Origin: an uncultured Polynucleobacter sp.
Lineage (GTDB): Bacteria; Pseudomonadota; Gammaproteobacteria; Burkholderiales; Burkholderiaceae
DNA: 9,245 nucleotides
Assembly: GCA_937996825.1 (NCBI GenBank)
Contig: CALKUJ010000388.1
Coordinates: 1 to 9,245 of the forward strand
Direction: 5' to 3'
In this document: positions 1 through 5,780 of the stretch, in pieces
How the letters are laid out: every line of letters begins with the position of its first letter
How positions within the stretch are numbered: position 1 is the stretch's first letter
Position numbers and translations under genes: made by a program
Notes under the pieces: model-generated
The model's input: the letters and a program-made list of their open reading frames with translations, nothing else
What the model was told of the DNA's origin: nothing
Databases searched by the model: none

Positions 1-175
1 TCTTTTGATAAATCGAGGCCAATACAGATAAATTCAATGATCCGAGATGGCCTATTTTTTGTGGCTGCAAACGAACGATCTCTAATTTTTCAGCCATGCG
101 CTGACCGATTTCTAAACTTAGAAATTCAGGGACGATTCTTGAATCGGCACTTGGCACTGTTGGTCTTGTGGGCAT
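1..175 (-). CDS. BioC-like SAM-dependent methyltransferase, N-terminal part (cut by window edge)
   Basis: Only the first 58 codons are visible; the gene continues past the left edge. The frame opens at an ATG whose first base is 175, with an in-frame TGA two codons upstream, so this start or a later one is forced. The segment SRIVPEFLSLEIGQRMAEKL (residues 12-31) resembles the amino-terminal helix of the BioC/methyltransferase-domain proteins that sit beside comF in Burkholderiales (FLxxEIxxRMxxRL pattern, recalled rather than searched). Residues 41-49 fall where the SAM-binding glycine-rich motif I is expected, but they read IGHLGSLNL instead of a D-x-G-x-G-x-G pattern. BioC methylates malonyl-ACP in biotin synthesis, but with so little sequence the substrate cannot be assigned. 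The gene is divergent from comF, with 25 bases between the two start codons. No clear Shine-Dalgarno sequence is present beyond a GAG five bases upstream. Confidence 0.55.
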   Translation of the reverse strand, partial: MPTRPTVPSADSRIVPEFLSLEIGQRMAEKLEIVRLQPQKIGHLGSLNLSVLASIYQK

Positions 176-179
176 AGGC

Positions 180-195
180 GCTCAGTATACTGAGC
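180..195. promoter_or_regulatory. 16-bp perfect palindrome holding two opposed -10 elements, between divergent start codons
   Basis: Bases 180-195 read GCTCAGTATACTGAGC, which equals its own reverse complement. The palindrome fills most of the 25-base gap between the methyltransferase ATG (175) and the comF ATG (201). Its centre supplies TATACT on the plus strand (186-191) and TATACT on the minus strand (189-184), each one mismatch from the sigma70 -10 consensus. Initiation about 7 bases beyond each hexamer would fall near 198 (plus) and 177 (minus), only 2-3 bases before the start codons. No good -35 element is visible. It could instead, or also, be a regulator operator; I do not recognise a specific one. 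Confidence 0.5.
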
Positions 196-200
196 ACGCC

Positions 201-908
201 ATGAATTTACTCCTGCCAACTTCATGTATTGGGTGCAAGGAGTTTCAAACGGCAACGATATGTCAAAAATGTCGCAAACGATTAAACGACTGTCAAATTC
301 ATCGATGCGCACAATGCGCCATCCCTATCGTGCCCAATCAAAGAAATCATTTATGTATTGATTGCATGATAAAAAAGCCAAGTTATGACTCAACACTTTG
401 CCTTGAGAGTTATGGCGGATTTTTAACTGAAGCGATTCACTCCTACAAATACCAACATCAAATCGCTATTGCTCATGGTCTTATAGATGCTTGGCTCGAG
501 ATTCATCCAAAAGGGTTGCAAAATTCTGAGCCGCTTGATTGGATACTGCCCATACCCATGAGTCAGCAAAAACTTCATCAACGAGGCTTCAATCAATCAT
601 GGGAGCTTTGCAAAATTTTTTCAAAAAAATTGAAGATAAAAACCAACTGGAAAATCCTGAATAGGATTCACATTGATGGCAATCAGGCTACATCGAGCAA
701 AGAAGAGCGGGCGCAACGTTTGATCAATGTTTTCTCAATCAATCCGAATAAAATTGAACTCATTAAAAATAAACGAATTGTTTTAATTGATGACGTCATG
801 ACGACTGGAGCAACTTTGGGCGTGGTTGCAAAATTACTTAAAGATTTTGGAGCGCAAAGTGTTCATAATTGGGTCATTCTTAGAACACCGAATAAATCAC
901 CATGCTAA
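201..908 (+). CDS. comF: ComF family protein (phosphoribosyltransferase-like, competence-type)
   Basis: The protein is 235 residues, the usual ComF length. The N-terminus begins MNLLLPTSC and carries zinc-ribbon cysteine pairs C9/C12, C21/C24 and C36/C39, with a further CIDC pair near residue 55. The C-terminal half is a type I phosphoribosyltransferase fold with the PRPP-loop signature IDDVMTTGAT (D197-D198, then T201-T205). An internal IPMSQQKLHQRGFNQS segment matches the conserved ComF block PxxxxxxxxRGFNQ. ComF proteins are needed for DNA uptake in naturally competent bacteria, where they act in the cytoplasm with single-stranded incoming DNA; the enzymatic activity is not settled. I chose ATG 201 over the in-frame GTG at 168 because ComF proteins normally start just before LLxPxxCxxC and the GTG would overlap the divergent gene. 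The last 7 bases overlap trmL. Confidence 0.92.
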   Translation: MNLLLPTSCIGCKEFQTATICQKCRKRLNDCQIHRCAQCAIPIVPNQRNHLCIDCMIKKPSYDSTLCLESYGGFLTEAIHSYKYQHQIAIAHGLIDAWLEIHPKGLQNSEPLDWILPIPMSQQKLHQRGFNQSWELCKIFSKKLKIKTNWKILNRIHIDGNQATSSKEERAQRLINVFSINPNKIELIKNKRIVLIDDVMTTGATLGVVAKLLKDFGAQSVHNWVILRTPNKSPC

Positions 909-1372
909 ATATCGTACTTGTTGAACCAGAAATTCCACCCAATACAGGGAACATCATTCGCTTGTGTGCGAATACTGGTGCGCAACTTCATTTGATCAAA
1001 CCACTGGGCTTTCCTCTTGAGGATAAAAGTTTAAAGCGCGCAGGTCTGGACTATCACGAATACGCCAATATGAAAGTTCATGAAAGTTGGAAAGATTTTC
1101 TTGCGCAAGAAAAACCTGCACAAGAGAGGATGTTTGCCTTAACGACCAAAGGGACGGGAACTTTGGTCAAGTCGAAATTTCAAGAAAATGATTACTTGGT
1201 ATTTGGATCTGAAACACGAGGCCTCTCACAAGAAATTCGCGATCAATTTCTTCCGGAGAAACGTGTGCGATTACCAATGCGTGCGAATAGTCGCAGCTTG
1301 AATCTATCAAATGCTGTGGCCGTGATGGTCTATGAAGCTTGGCGTCAAATGGATTTCAAGGGCGGCGAATAA
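902..1372 (+). CDS. trmL: tRNA (cytidine/uridine(34)-2'-O)-methyltransferase TrmL, SPOUT family
   Basis: The protein is 156 residues, the usual size for TrmL (YibK). It 2'-O-methylates the wobble nucleotide of tRNA-Leu isoacceptors using SAM. The SPOUT knot motifs are all visible: motif 1 NIVLVEPEIPPNTGNIIRLC (residues 3-22, with N14 and R20), motif 2 FGSETRGL (101-108, with E104 and R106), and motif 3 RLPMRANSRSLNLSNAVAV (123-141). The start ATG lies inside the end of comF (ATGCTAA, 7-base overlap) and has no Shine-Dalgarno sequence, so it is probably translated by coupling to comF. The two genes form a short operon that ends at the hairpin near 1386. No oddities are seen in the conserved motifs. 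Confidence 0.95.
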   Translation: MLNIVLVEPEIPPNTGNIIRLCANTGAQLHLIKPLGFPLEDKSLKRAGLDYHEYANMKVHESWKDFLAQEKPAQERMFALTTKGTGTLVKSKFQENDYLVFGSETRGLSQEIRDQFLPEKRVRLPMRANSRSLNLSNAVAVMVYEAWRQMDFKGGE

Positions 1373-1385
1373 TTGCCTGATTATT

Positions 1386-1410
1386 TGAAGCGTTTAAGTA
1401 TTACGCTTCA
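1386..1410. terminator. Weak hairpin at the trmL/gpsA convergent junction
   Basis: TGAAGCGT (1386-1393) pairs perfectly with ACGCTTCA (1403-1410) around a 9-base loop. It lies 13 bases after the trmL stop and includes the gpsA stop plus its last two codons. Neither side has a real T-run, so it is at best a weak bidirectional terminator or an mRNA 3'-end stabiliser. Confidence 0.35.
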
Positions 1411-2429
1411 GACTTGGCGTCTCTACCCATCAATAGCTTCACTGCTGTAGCGGCATCCAAGTCATTGAATAGCACTTCGCAAACCATGTGTGTGATCGGC
1501 ATTTCAATGCCTTTAGACTTTGCGAGATCACTCACAGCTTGAGCACACAACACTCCTTCTGCAACATGCCCTAGATCGCTGAGTATTTCTGATAATTTTT
1601 TTCCTGTTGCCAACTGAAGACCAACGCGTCGATTTCTTGATAAGTCACCAGTGGCAGTCAAAATCAAATCTCCCACACCAGTTAAACCCATGGCGGTTTC
1701 AGATTTGCCACCCATGGCTGTCATCAAACGCATCATCTCAGCTAAACCACGAGTCAACAATGCAGCCCTTGCATTCAGACCCAAGCCCAAGCCATCACCA
1801 ATACCTGTTGCAATAGCTAAAACATTTTTAATGGCACCGCCTAGCTCAACACCAACGATATCGTTGCTGCCATAAATGCGCATATTGCCGTGATGCAAAG
1901 CATCTTGAACCAAAGTAATTAAATCATTTGAATCACTCGCAACAGTCAACGCACAAGGCATTCCTTTTGCAACTTCTGATGCAAAACTAGGACCTGAAAG
2001 AACTGCTGTTTTGATACCTCGGTTATTTGCTGAAGCAAGGCTTAACTCACGAGCAATCACTTGATGTGGCATCAAAGAAGTTTTTGGTTCCAAACCTTTA
2101 CACAACCAAACCCAATTCTTGGGAATCTGCTCAAGCTTTAGCAATTGATTGACTGTTTCTTTTAAACCAGAAACAGGAGTTGCAATAAACAGTAAATCTT
2201 CTTCAAGAGAATCTTTGAATAATTGATTCCAATCGCTGCTGATCAAAAGCTCAGCTGGCAATTGAATGTCTTGAAGATACTGTTGGTTGAAACCTGTTAC
2301 TCGAATACTTTGGGCAAGCTCACTCGAGCGACTCCATAAAGTGACGGGGAGTCCTTGTTTATTTTTTGAGGCATGCATGGCCATAGCGGTTCCCCATGCA
2401 CCTGCCCCAAGAAAATAAATGTGTTTCAT
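1401..2429 (-). CDS. gpsA: Glycerol-3-phosphate dehydrogenase [NAD(P)+]
   Basis: The cytoplasmic enzyme reduces dihydroxyacetone phosphate to sn-glycerol 3-phosphate, the backbone for phospholipid synthesis. At 342 residues it has normal length. The Rossmann dinucleotide motif is GAGAWGTAMA (residues 8-17). Catalytic-site segments are CKGLEP (K111), LSGPSFASEVAKG (144-156) and GAIKNVLAIATGIGDG (K201). The substrate-binding segment GDLSRNRRVG occupies 261-270. It is the last gene of the rhodanese-grxC-secB-gpsA operon. Its ATG shares one base with the secB stop (TGATG), a tight translational coupling. The secB-gpsA adjacency is common in betaproteobacteria. The stop lies inside a small hairpin shared with the convergent trmL. 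Confidence 0.97.
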   Translation of the reverse strand: MKHIYFLGAGAWGTAMAMHASKNKQGLPVTLWSRSSELAQSIRVTGFNQQYLQDIQLPAELLISSDWNQLFKDSLEEDLLFIATPVSGLKETVNQLLKLEQIPKNWVWLCKGLEPKTSLMPHQVIARELSLASANNRGIKTAVLSGPSFASEVAKGMPCALTVASDSNDLITLVQDALHHGNMRIYGSNDIVGVELGGAIKNVLAIATGIGDGLGLGLNARAALLTRGLAEMMRLMTAMGGKSETAMGLTGVGDLILTATGDLSRNRRVGLQLATGKKLSEILSDLGHVAEGVLCAQAVSDLAKSKGIEMPITHMVCEVLFNDLDAATAVKLLMGRDAKSEA

Positions 2430-2920
2430 CAGTTAGGCAGAATAATTCCGCTATCGTTTGAAGCTTCTGCTTGACCGCCCTGGGCCATGCGTTGCTCATA
2501 CAAGGCATGGAAATTGATCTCAGCCAAGTGCACAGGCTGAAATCCTGCGCGACTGATCATGTCAGCAATATTTGCACGCAAATATGGGAACAAAATAGTT
2601 GGGCAAGCAATCGCCAATAAAGGACTCATTTGCTCTTCAGGCATATTGCGAATCTCAAAAATACCTGACTGCTGGGCCTCTACCAAAAAGAGTACTTTTT
2701 CATCAACCTTGGTCGTGACACTACCAATCAAGGTAACGTGAAAGTTAACCTCATCCAATTGATTTACTTGAATGTCCACTTGAACTTCTAATTTTGGCTC
2801 ACCTTGATTGAGCAAAATTTCTGGGGCATTGGGCTGCTCTAAAGAAATATCCTTGAGATACACGCGCTGAATTTGAAAACTTGGGTCTTGGCTCATTTCA
2901 CCATTGGCTGCTTCTGTCAT
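2429..2920 (-). CDS. secB: Protein-export chaperone SecB
   Basis: SecB is a cytosolic tetrameric chaperone that holds preproteins unfolded and delivers them to SecA for Sec export. The protein is 163 residues, normal for the family. Recognisable segments are the N-terminal QRVYLKDISLEQPNAPEI (from about residue 18), a central beta-rich part, and ACPTILFPYLRANIADMISR followed by GFQPVHLAEINFHALYEQR near the C-terminus. ATG 2920 is chosen because it is preceded by AGGA (2927-2930) with a 6-base spacer, one of the few clear Shine-Dalgarno sites in the window. An internal Met at residue 9 is a less likely start. It lies 12 bases after grxC and overlaps gpsA by one base. Confidence 0.97.
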   Translation of the reverse strand: MTEAANGEMSQDPSFQIQRVYLKDISLEQPNAPEILLNQGEPKLEVQVDIQVNQLDEVNFHVTLIGSVTTKVDEKVLFLVEAQQSGIFEIRNMPEEQMSPLLAIACPTILFPYLRANIADMISRAGFQPVHLAEINFHALYEQRMAQGGQAEASNDSGIILPN

Positions 2921-2926
2921 ATTTTT

Positions 2927-2930
2927 TCCT
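2927..2930 (-). promoter_or_regulatory. Ribosome binding site of secB
   Basis: AGGA on the minus strand lies 6 bases before the secB ATG at 2920, inside the 12-base grxC-secB gap. It supports that start codon over the internal Met. It stands out because most other genes in this window have no visible Shine-Dalgarno sequence. Confidence 0.65.
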
Positions 2931-2932
2931 AT

Positions 2933-3190
2933 TTACTTGCCCAATAATGGGTCTAATTTACCTGCTTTATCCAACGCTGATAGGTCATCAAAACCACCAA
3001 CATGTGTTTCACCAATAAAAATTTGTGGCACTGTTCGGCGCCCAGTTCTGGTCATCATTTCTTCGCGACGAACTGGATCAAGATCAACCAAGATTTTTTC
3101 TGTGATTTCAACACCTTTTGAAACCAATAATCTCTCAGCCATGACGCAATAAGGGCACACTCTGGTGCTGTACATGGTAATTTTTGTCAT
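2933..3190 (-). CDS. grxC: Glutaredoxin 3 (GrxC family)
   Basis: A class I dithiol glutaredoxin of 85 residues, the usual length. It uses glutathione to reduce protein disulfides and glutathione mixed disulfides in the cytoplasm. The active site is CPYC (C12-C15), followed by the TVPQIFIG segment containing the cis-proline and by HVGGFDDL, which forms the glutathione-binding GG loop. The start lies only 3 bases after the rhodanese stop (TAA-ATC-ATG). No Shine-Dalgarno sequence is visible, which suggests translational coupling. Its position between a rhodanese and secB matches the conserved betaproteobacterial cluster. Confidence 0.96.
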   Translation of the reverse strand: MTKITMYSTRVCPYCVMAERLLVSKGVEITEKILVDLDPVRREEMMTRTGRRTVPQIFIGETHVGGFDDLSALDKAGKLDPLLGK

Positions 3191-3193
3191 GAT

Positions 3194-3613
3194 TTAGGCT
3201 TTTTTGATGAGTGGCATACCTGCTTGATTCCAAGCAGAAATTCCGCCTTCCATGCAAACAACATCCTTGCAGCCAGCTTTTTTGAGCTTTGCAAGTGCAG
3301 TATTTGCTTTATTTCCACTCAAACAAACTAAAATGATGGGCTTATTGCTATCAATTTTTGCTTGTTTCAGACCTGAATCAAGCTCTGAAAGTGGCAAATG
3401 CTTAGAATTTGGAATGTGGCCTGCCTTGAATTCTTCGACCGTACGGATATCAAGAATCTGAGCCTGACGCTGATTAATGAACTGCACAGACTCAGTCACG
3501 CTGAGCAACTGTTTGTTGAGGCGACCCATGATCTGAGGCAATGCCAAGGCCAATCCTGATGTAATCAGGGTGGCAAGAAGTAATAAATTATTTGTATTTG
3601 TAAAGAAGTCCAT
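3194..3613 (-). CDS. Membrane-anchored rhodanese-like domain protein
   Basis: The protein is 139 residues from ATG 3613. A longer reading frame exists upstream, but it runs through the divergent gpmA and is implausible. Residues 9-29 (NNLLLLATLITSGLALALPQ) form one N-terminal membrane segment, so the rest is probably a single-pass anchored domain. Residues 38-138 form one rhodanese domain: LDIRTVEEFKAGHIPNSKHL (54-73), then the active-site loop VCLSGNKA with the presumed sulfur-carrying C97, and MEGGISAWNQAGMPL near the end. Rhodaneses move sulfane sulfur via a cysteine persulfide; the acceptor here is unknown. The loop has Lys102 where many relatives carry Arg. It is the first gene of the grxC-secB-gpsA operon, transcribed from the promoter at 3620-3625. 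Confidence 0.92.
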   Translation of the reverse strand: MDFFTNTNNLLLLATLITSGLALALPQIMGRLNKQLLSVTESVQFINQRQAQILDIRTVEEFKAGHIPNSKHLPLSELDSGLKQAKIDSNKPIILVCLSGNKANTALAKLKKAGCKDVVCMEGGISAWNQAGMPLIKKA

Positions 3614-3627
3614 TAGTAAATTATAGA
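3598..3627 (+). promoter_or_regulatory. Candidate sigma70 promoter for gpmA operon
   Basis: TTGTAA (3598-3603) and TATAGA (3622-3627) are spaced by 18 bases. Initiation about 7 bases after the -10 falls near 3634, two bases before the gpmA ATG at 3636. No Shine-Dalgarno sequence lies upstream of gpmA. The -10 overlaps the -10 of the divergent rhodanese promoter. Confidence 0.45.
3620..3625 (-). promoter_or_regulatory. -10 element of the rhodanese-grxC-secB-gpsA operon
   Basis: The minus strand reads a perfect TATAAT at 3625-3620, with 6 bases before the rhodanese ATG. Initiation 7 bases past the -10 would be exactly the A of that ATG (3613), which predicts a leaderless mRNA. No convincing -35 is seen at 17 bases (ACGAGT). 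No Shine-Dalgarno sequence precedes the ATG. Confidence 0.5.
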
Positions 3628-3635
3628 ATGTGAAT

Positions 3636-4328
3636 ATGAAACAACTCGTACTTATCCGCCATGGCGAATCCCAGTGGAACCTAGAAAACCGTTTTACCGG
3701 CTGGGTTGATGTTGATTTAACCCCTACCGGCATCCAGCAAGCTATCCAAGCTGGAGAGAGTTTAAAGGCTGCCGGGTATGATTTTGACATTGCTTACACA
3801 TCTGTGCTTAAAAGGGCTATTAGAACCCTGTGGCATGCTCAAGAAGCCATGGATAGGCTTTGGTTACCAGTGGTGCACAGCTGGCGCTTAAATGAACGCC
3901 ATTATGGTGCTTTAGCAGGCCTGAATAAGGCTGAGACTGCCGCCAAGTATGGAGACGAGCAAGTGCATATTTGGAGAAGATCTTACGATGTCAGACCTCC
4001 TTTGTTAGATCCAAGTGATCCAAGAACATCATTCAACGACCCTCGTTACTCAAAACTCAAAAAAGAAGAGATCCCATTGGGTGAGTGCCTGAAAGATAAC
4101 GTTGCCCGTGTTTTACCCCTTTGGGAAGAATCAATTGCTCCAGCTTTGCGTTCTGGCAAAAGAGTTTTGATTGCAGCCCATGGCAATAGTATTCGTTCCC
4201 TAGTAAAGTACTTAGACAACGTTTCTGATTCGGACATCATGGAAATCAATATTCCTAACGGAGTACCACTTGTCTATGAATTGGATGACAACTTAAAACC
4301 AATTAAACATTTTTACTTAGAAAAATAA
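3636..4328 (+). CDS. gpmA: 2,3-bisphosphoglycerate-dependent phosphoglycerate mutase
   Basis: GpmA interconverts 3- and 2-phosphoglycerate in glycolysis and gluconeogenesis in the cytoplasm. The start MKQLVLIRHGESQWN gives the RHGE signature with phospho-acceptor His9. Other active-site positions are R60, the LNERHYG segment (E87, R88, H89, Y90), and AAHGNSIR with His182. The family segment ENRFTGWVDVDLTPTG is complete. An in-frame GTG at 3630 is possible, but ATG 3636 matches the usual N-terminus. The protein ends at residue 230 with KPIKHFYLEK and lacks the further 15-20 residue tail of many homologues such as E. coli GpmA (about 250 residues). It heads an operon with ctpA 3 bases downstream. 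Confidence 0.96.
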   Translation: MKQLVLIRHGESQWNLENRFTGWVDVDLTPTGIQQAIQAGESLKAAGYDFDIAYTSVLKRAIRTLWHAQEAMDRLWLPVVHSWRLNERHYGALAGLNKAETAAKYGDEQVHIWRRSYDVRPPLLDPSDPRTSFNDPRYSKLKKEEIPLGECLKDNVARVLPLWEESIAPALRSGKRVLIAAHGNSIRSLVKYLDNVSDSDIMEINIPNGVPLVYELDDNLKPIKHFYLEK

Positions 4329-4331
4329 TCT

Positions 4332-5768
4332 ATGCGCCGCTCGATCAAGAGTATTGCCCTCGTTTGCTCAGGACTGATTGCTGGAGTTGCATTGACTTTG
4401 CAACTTTCTGCAACTGCTCAACAAGGAAGCTCCTCATTACCGCTAGATGAACTTCGCAATCTTTCCAATGTGTTTGGTCAAATCAAACGTGACTATGTTG
4501 AATCAGTTGATGACAAACGTTTATTGACAGATGCCATCAAAGGCATGGTCAGCGGCCTTGACCCTCATTCATCTTATTTGGATAAAAAAGATTTTGCAGA
4601 AATGCAAGAGCACACCCAAGGTAAGTTTGCTGGCTTGGGCATTGAAATCACTTCCGAAGATGGCGTTGTAAAAATTCTGAATCCAATTGAAGATACGCCC
4701 GCAGCAAAAGCTGGCCTTTTATCTGGCGACTTGATCACACGCCTAGATGACAAACCAGTGCGCGGCATGACTCTTGATCAAGCTGTGCGTCGTATGCGCG
4801 GTGAGCCAGGCACAAAAATTACTTTAACTATTTTCAGAAAAAGTGAAGATAGAACTTTCCCAATCACCATCACTCGTGCTGAGATCAAAGTTCAATCTGT
4901 TAAAGCTAAATTTGTTGAACCTGGCATTGCCTACGTTCGTATCACCAGCTTTCAAGAAAGAACAATTCCTGATCTAGCCAAGAAGCTAAATGAATTGGCT
5001 GGGGAAAATCCACAACTAAAAGGATTGGTACTTGATCTTAGAAATAATGGTGGCGGTCTATTACAAGGCGCTGTTGGTGTTTCTGCAGCTTTCTTGCCCA
5101 CTGATACTCTGATTGTTTCAACCAAGGGTCAAACAGAAGAAGCAAAACAAGTATTCAAATCTACTTTCGATAACTACCGCTTGTCAGAGAACAATGATGC
5201 CTTAGCGCAGCTATCTCCAGTCTTTAAGAAGGTACCGCTTGTTGTTTTGGTAAATGCTTTCTCTGCATCAGCCTCAGAAATTGTTGCAGGCGCCCTACAA
5301 GATCACAAACGTGCAACCATCATTGGTAAAACGACCTTTGGTAAAGGTTCAGTGCAAACAGTTCGCCCTTTGAGTGCAGACTCAGCTCTTAAACTCACCA
5401 CGGCTTACTATTACACGCCAACAGGTAAATCAATCCAAGCCTTTGGTATCAAACCAGATATTGCTGTTGATCAAAATGCTGAAGGTGATCCTGATGATGT
5501 ATTGATCACTCGTGAAATCGATAGTGAAAAACATCTTAAGAACAAGCAATCGTCTGAAGAGAAGTTAATCAAAGATCGTGAACAGCGTCGCCTTGAAGAA
5601 TTACAGCGCATTGAAGAGTTGAATGCTAAGAAAACTCCTGAGCAAAGAGAGAAGGATCGTAAAAAGCGTCCTGCTGAATTTGGCTCTGCAGAAGACTTCA
5701 TGCTCACTCAGGCTGCCGCTTACTTAAAAGGTCAACCAATTAAAAAATCCAAGTCTCGCTTGGAATAA
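4332..5768 (+). CDS. ctpA: S41-family C-terminal processing peptidase (CtpA)
   Basis: A 478-residue serine protease that cleaves near the C-terminus of exported proteins. An N-terminal hydrophobic stretch after MRRSIK (about residues 7-30, ending SATAQQ) is a signal peptide or membrane anchor, which places the enzyme in the periplasm. A PDZ domain covers roughly 98-170 (FAGLGIEITSEDG onwards). The S41 core follows, with LDLRNNGGG and the catalytic dyad: Ser313 in NAFSASASEI and Lys338 in TFGKGSVQ, exactly 25 apart as in E. coli Prc (S430/K455), plus Gln342. Residues about 395-450 form a highly charged, probably coiled-coil tail rich in Glu, Lys and Arg. It starts 3 bases after the gpmA stop without a Shine-Dalgarno sequence, so it is likely coupled. 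gpmA-ctpA-moeB/thiF is a typical betaproteobacterial order. Confidence 0.96.
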   Translation: MRRSIKSIALVCSGLIAGVALTLQLSATAQQGSSSLPLDELRNLSNVFGQIKRDYVESVDDKRLLTDAIKGMVSGLDPHSSYLDKKDFAEMQEHTQGKFAGLGIEITSEDGVVKILNPIEDTPAAKAGLLSGDLITRLDDKPVRGMTLDQAVRRMRGEPGTKITLTIFRKSEDRTFPITITRAEIKVQSVKAKFVEPGIAYVRITSFQERTIPDLAKKLNELAGENPQLKGLVLDLRNNGGGLLQGAVGVSAAFLPTDTLIVSTKGQTEEAKQVFKSTFDNYRLSENNDALAQLSPVFKKVPLVVLVNAFSASASEIVAGALQDHKRATIIGKTTFGKGSVQTVRPLSADSALKLTTAYYYTPTGKSIQAFGIKPDIAVDQNAEGDPDDVLITREIDSEKHLKNKQSSEEKLIKDREQRRLEELQRIEELNAKKTPEQREKDRKKRPAEFGSAEDFMLTQAAAYLKGQPIKKSKSRLE

Positions 5769-5780
5769 AAGAAATTGGCG

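Noticed and set aside
180..195. Palindrome as a LexA (SOS) operator for comF
   Set aside because: It does not contain CTGT-N8-ACAG; the spacing and half-sites differ, so SOS control is not supported.
168..200. Alternative GTG start for comF 11 codons upstream
   Set aside because: It would overlap the divergent gene and cross the palindrome, and ComF proteins normally start just before the LLxPxxCxxC block, which fits ATG 201.
1607..1875. Open reading frames on the plus strand antisense to gpsA
   Set aside because: Their translations are low-complexity shadows of the strongly conserved gpsA frame and have no ribosome binding sites.
3628..3633. ATG-TGA start-stop just before gpmA, possible regulatory mini-ORF
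   Set aside because: With the predicted start near 3634 it would not be in the transcript, and a 2-codon match in AT-rich DNA is expected by chance.
3614..3790. N-terminal extension of the rhodanese frame by 59 codons
   Set aside because: The extension lies wholly antisense to the conserved start of gpmA and its translation has no family resemblance; MDFF at 3613 starts right before the membrane segment.
5471..5707. Ser/Arg-rich frame antisense to the ctpA tail
   Set aside because: It is the reverse reading of the charged Glu/Lys/Arg repeat of CtpA and has no independent support.
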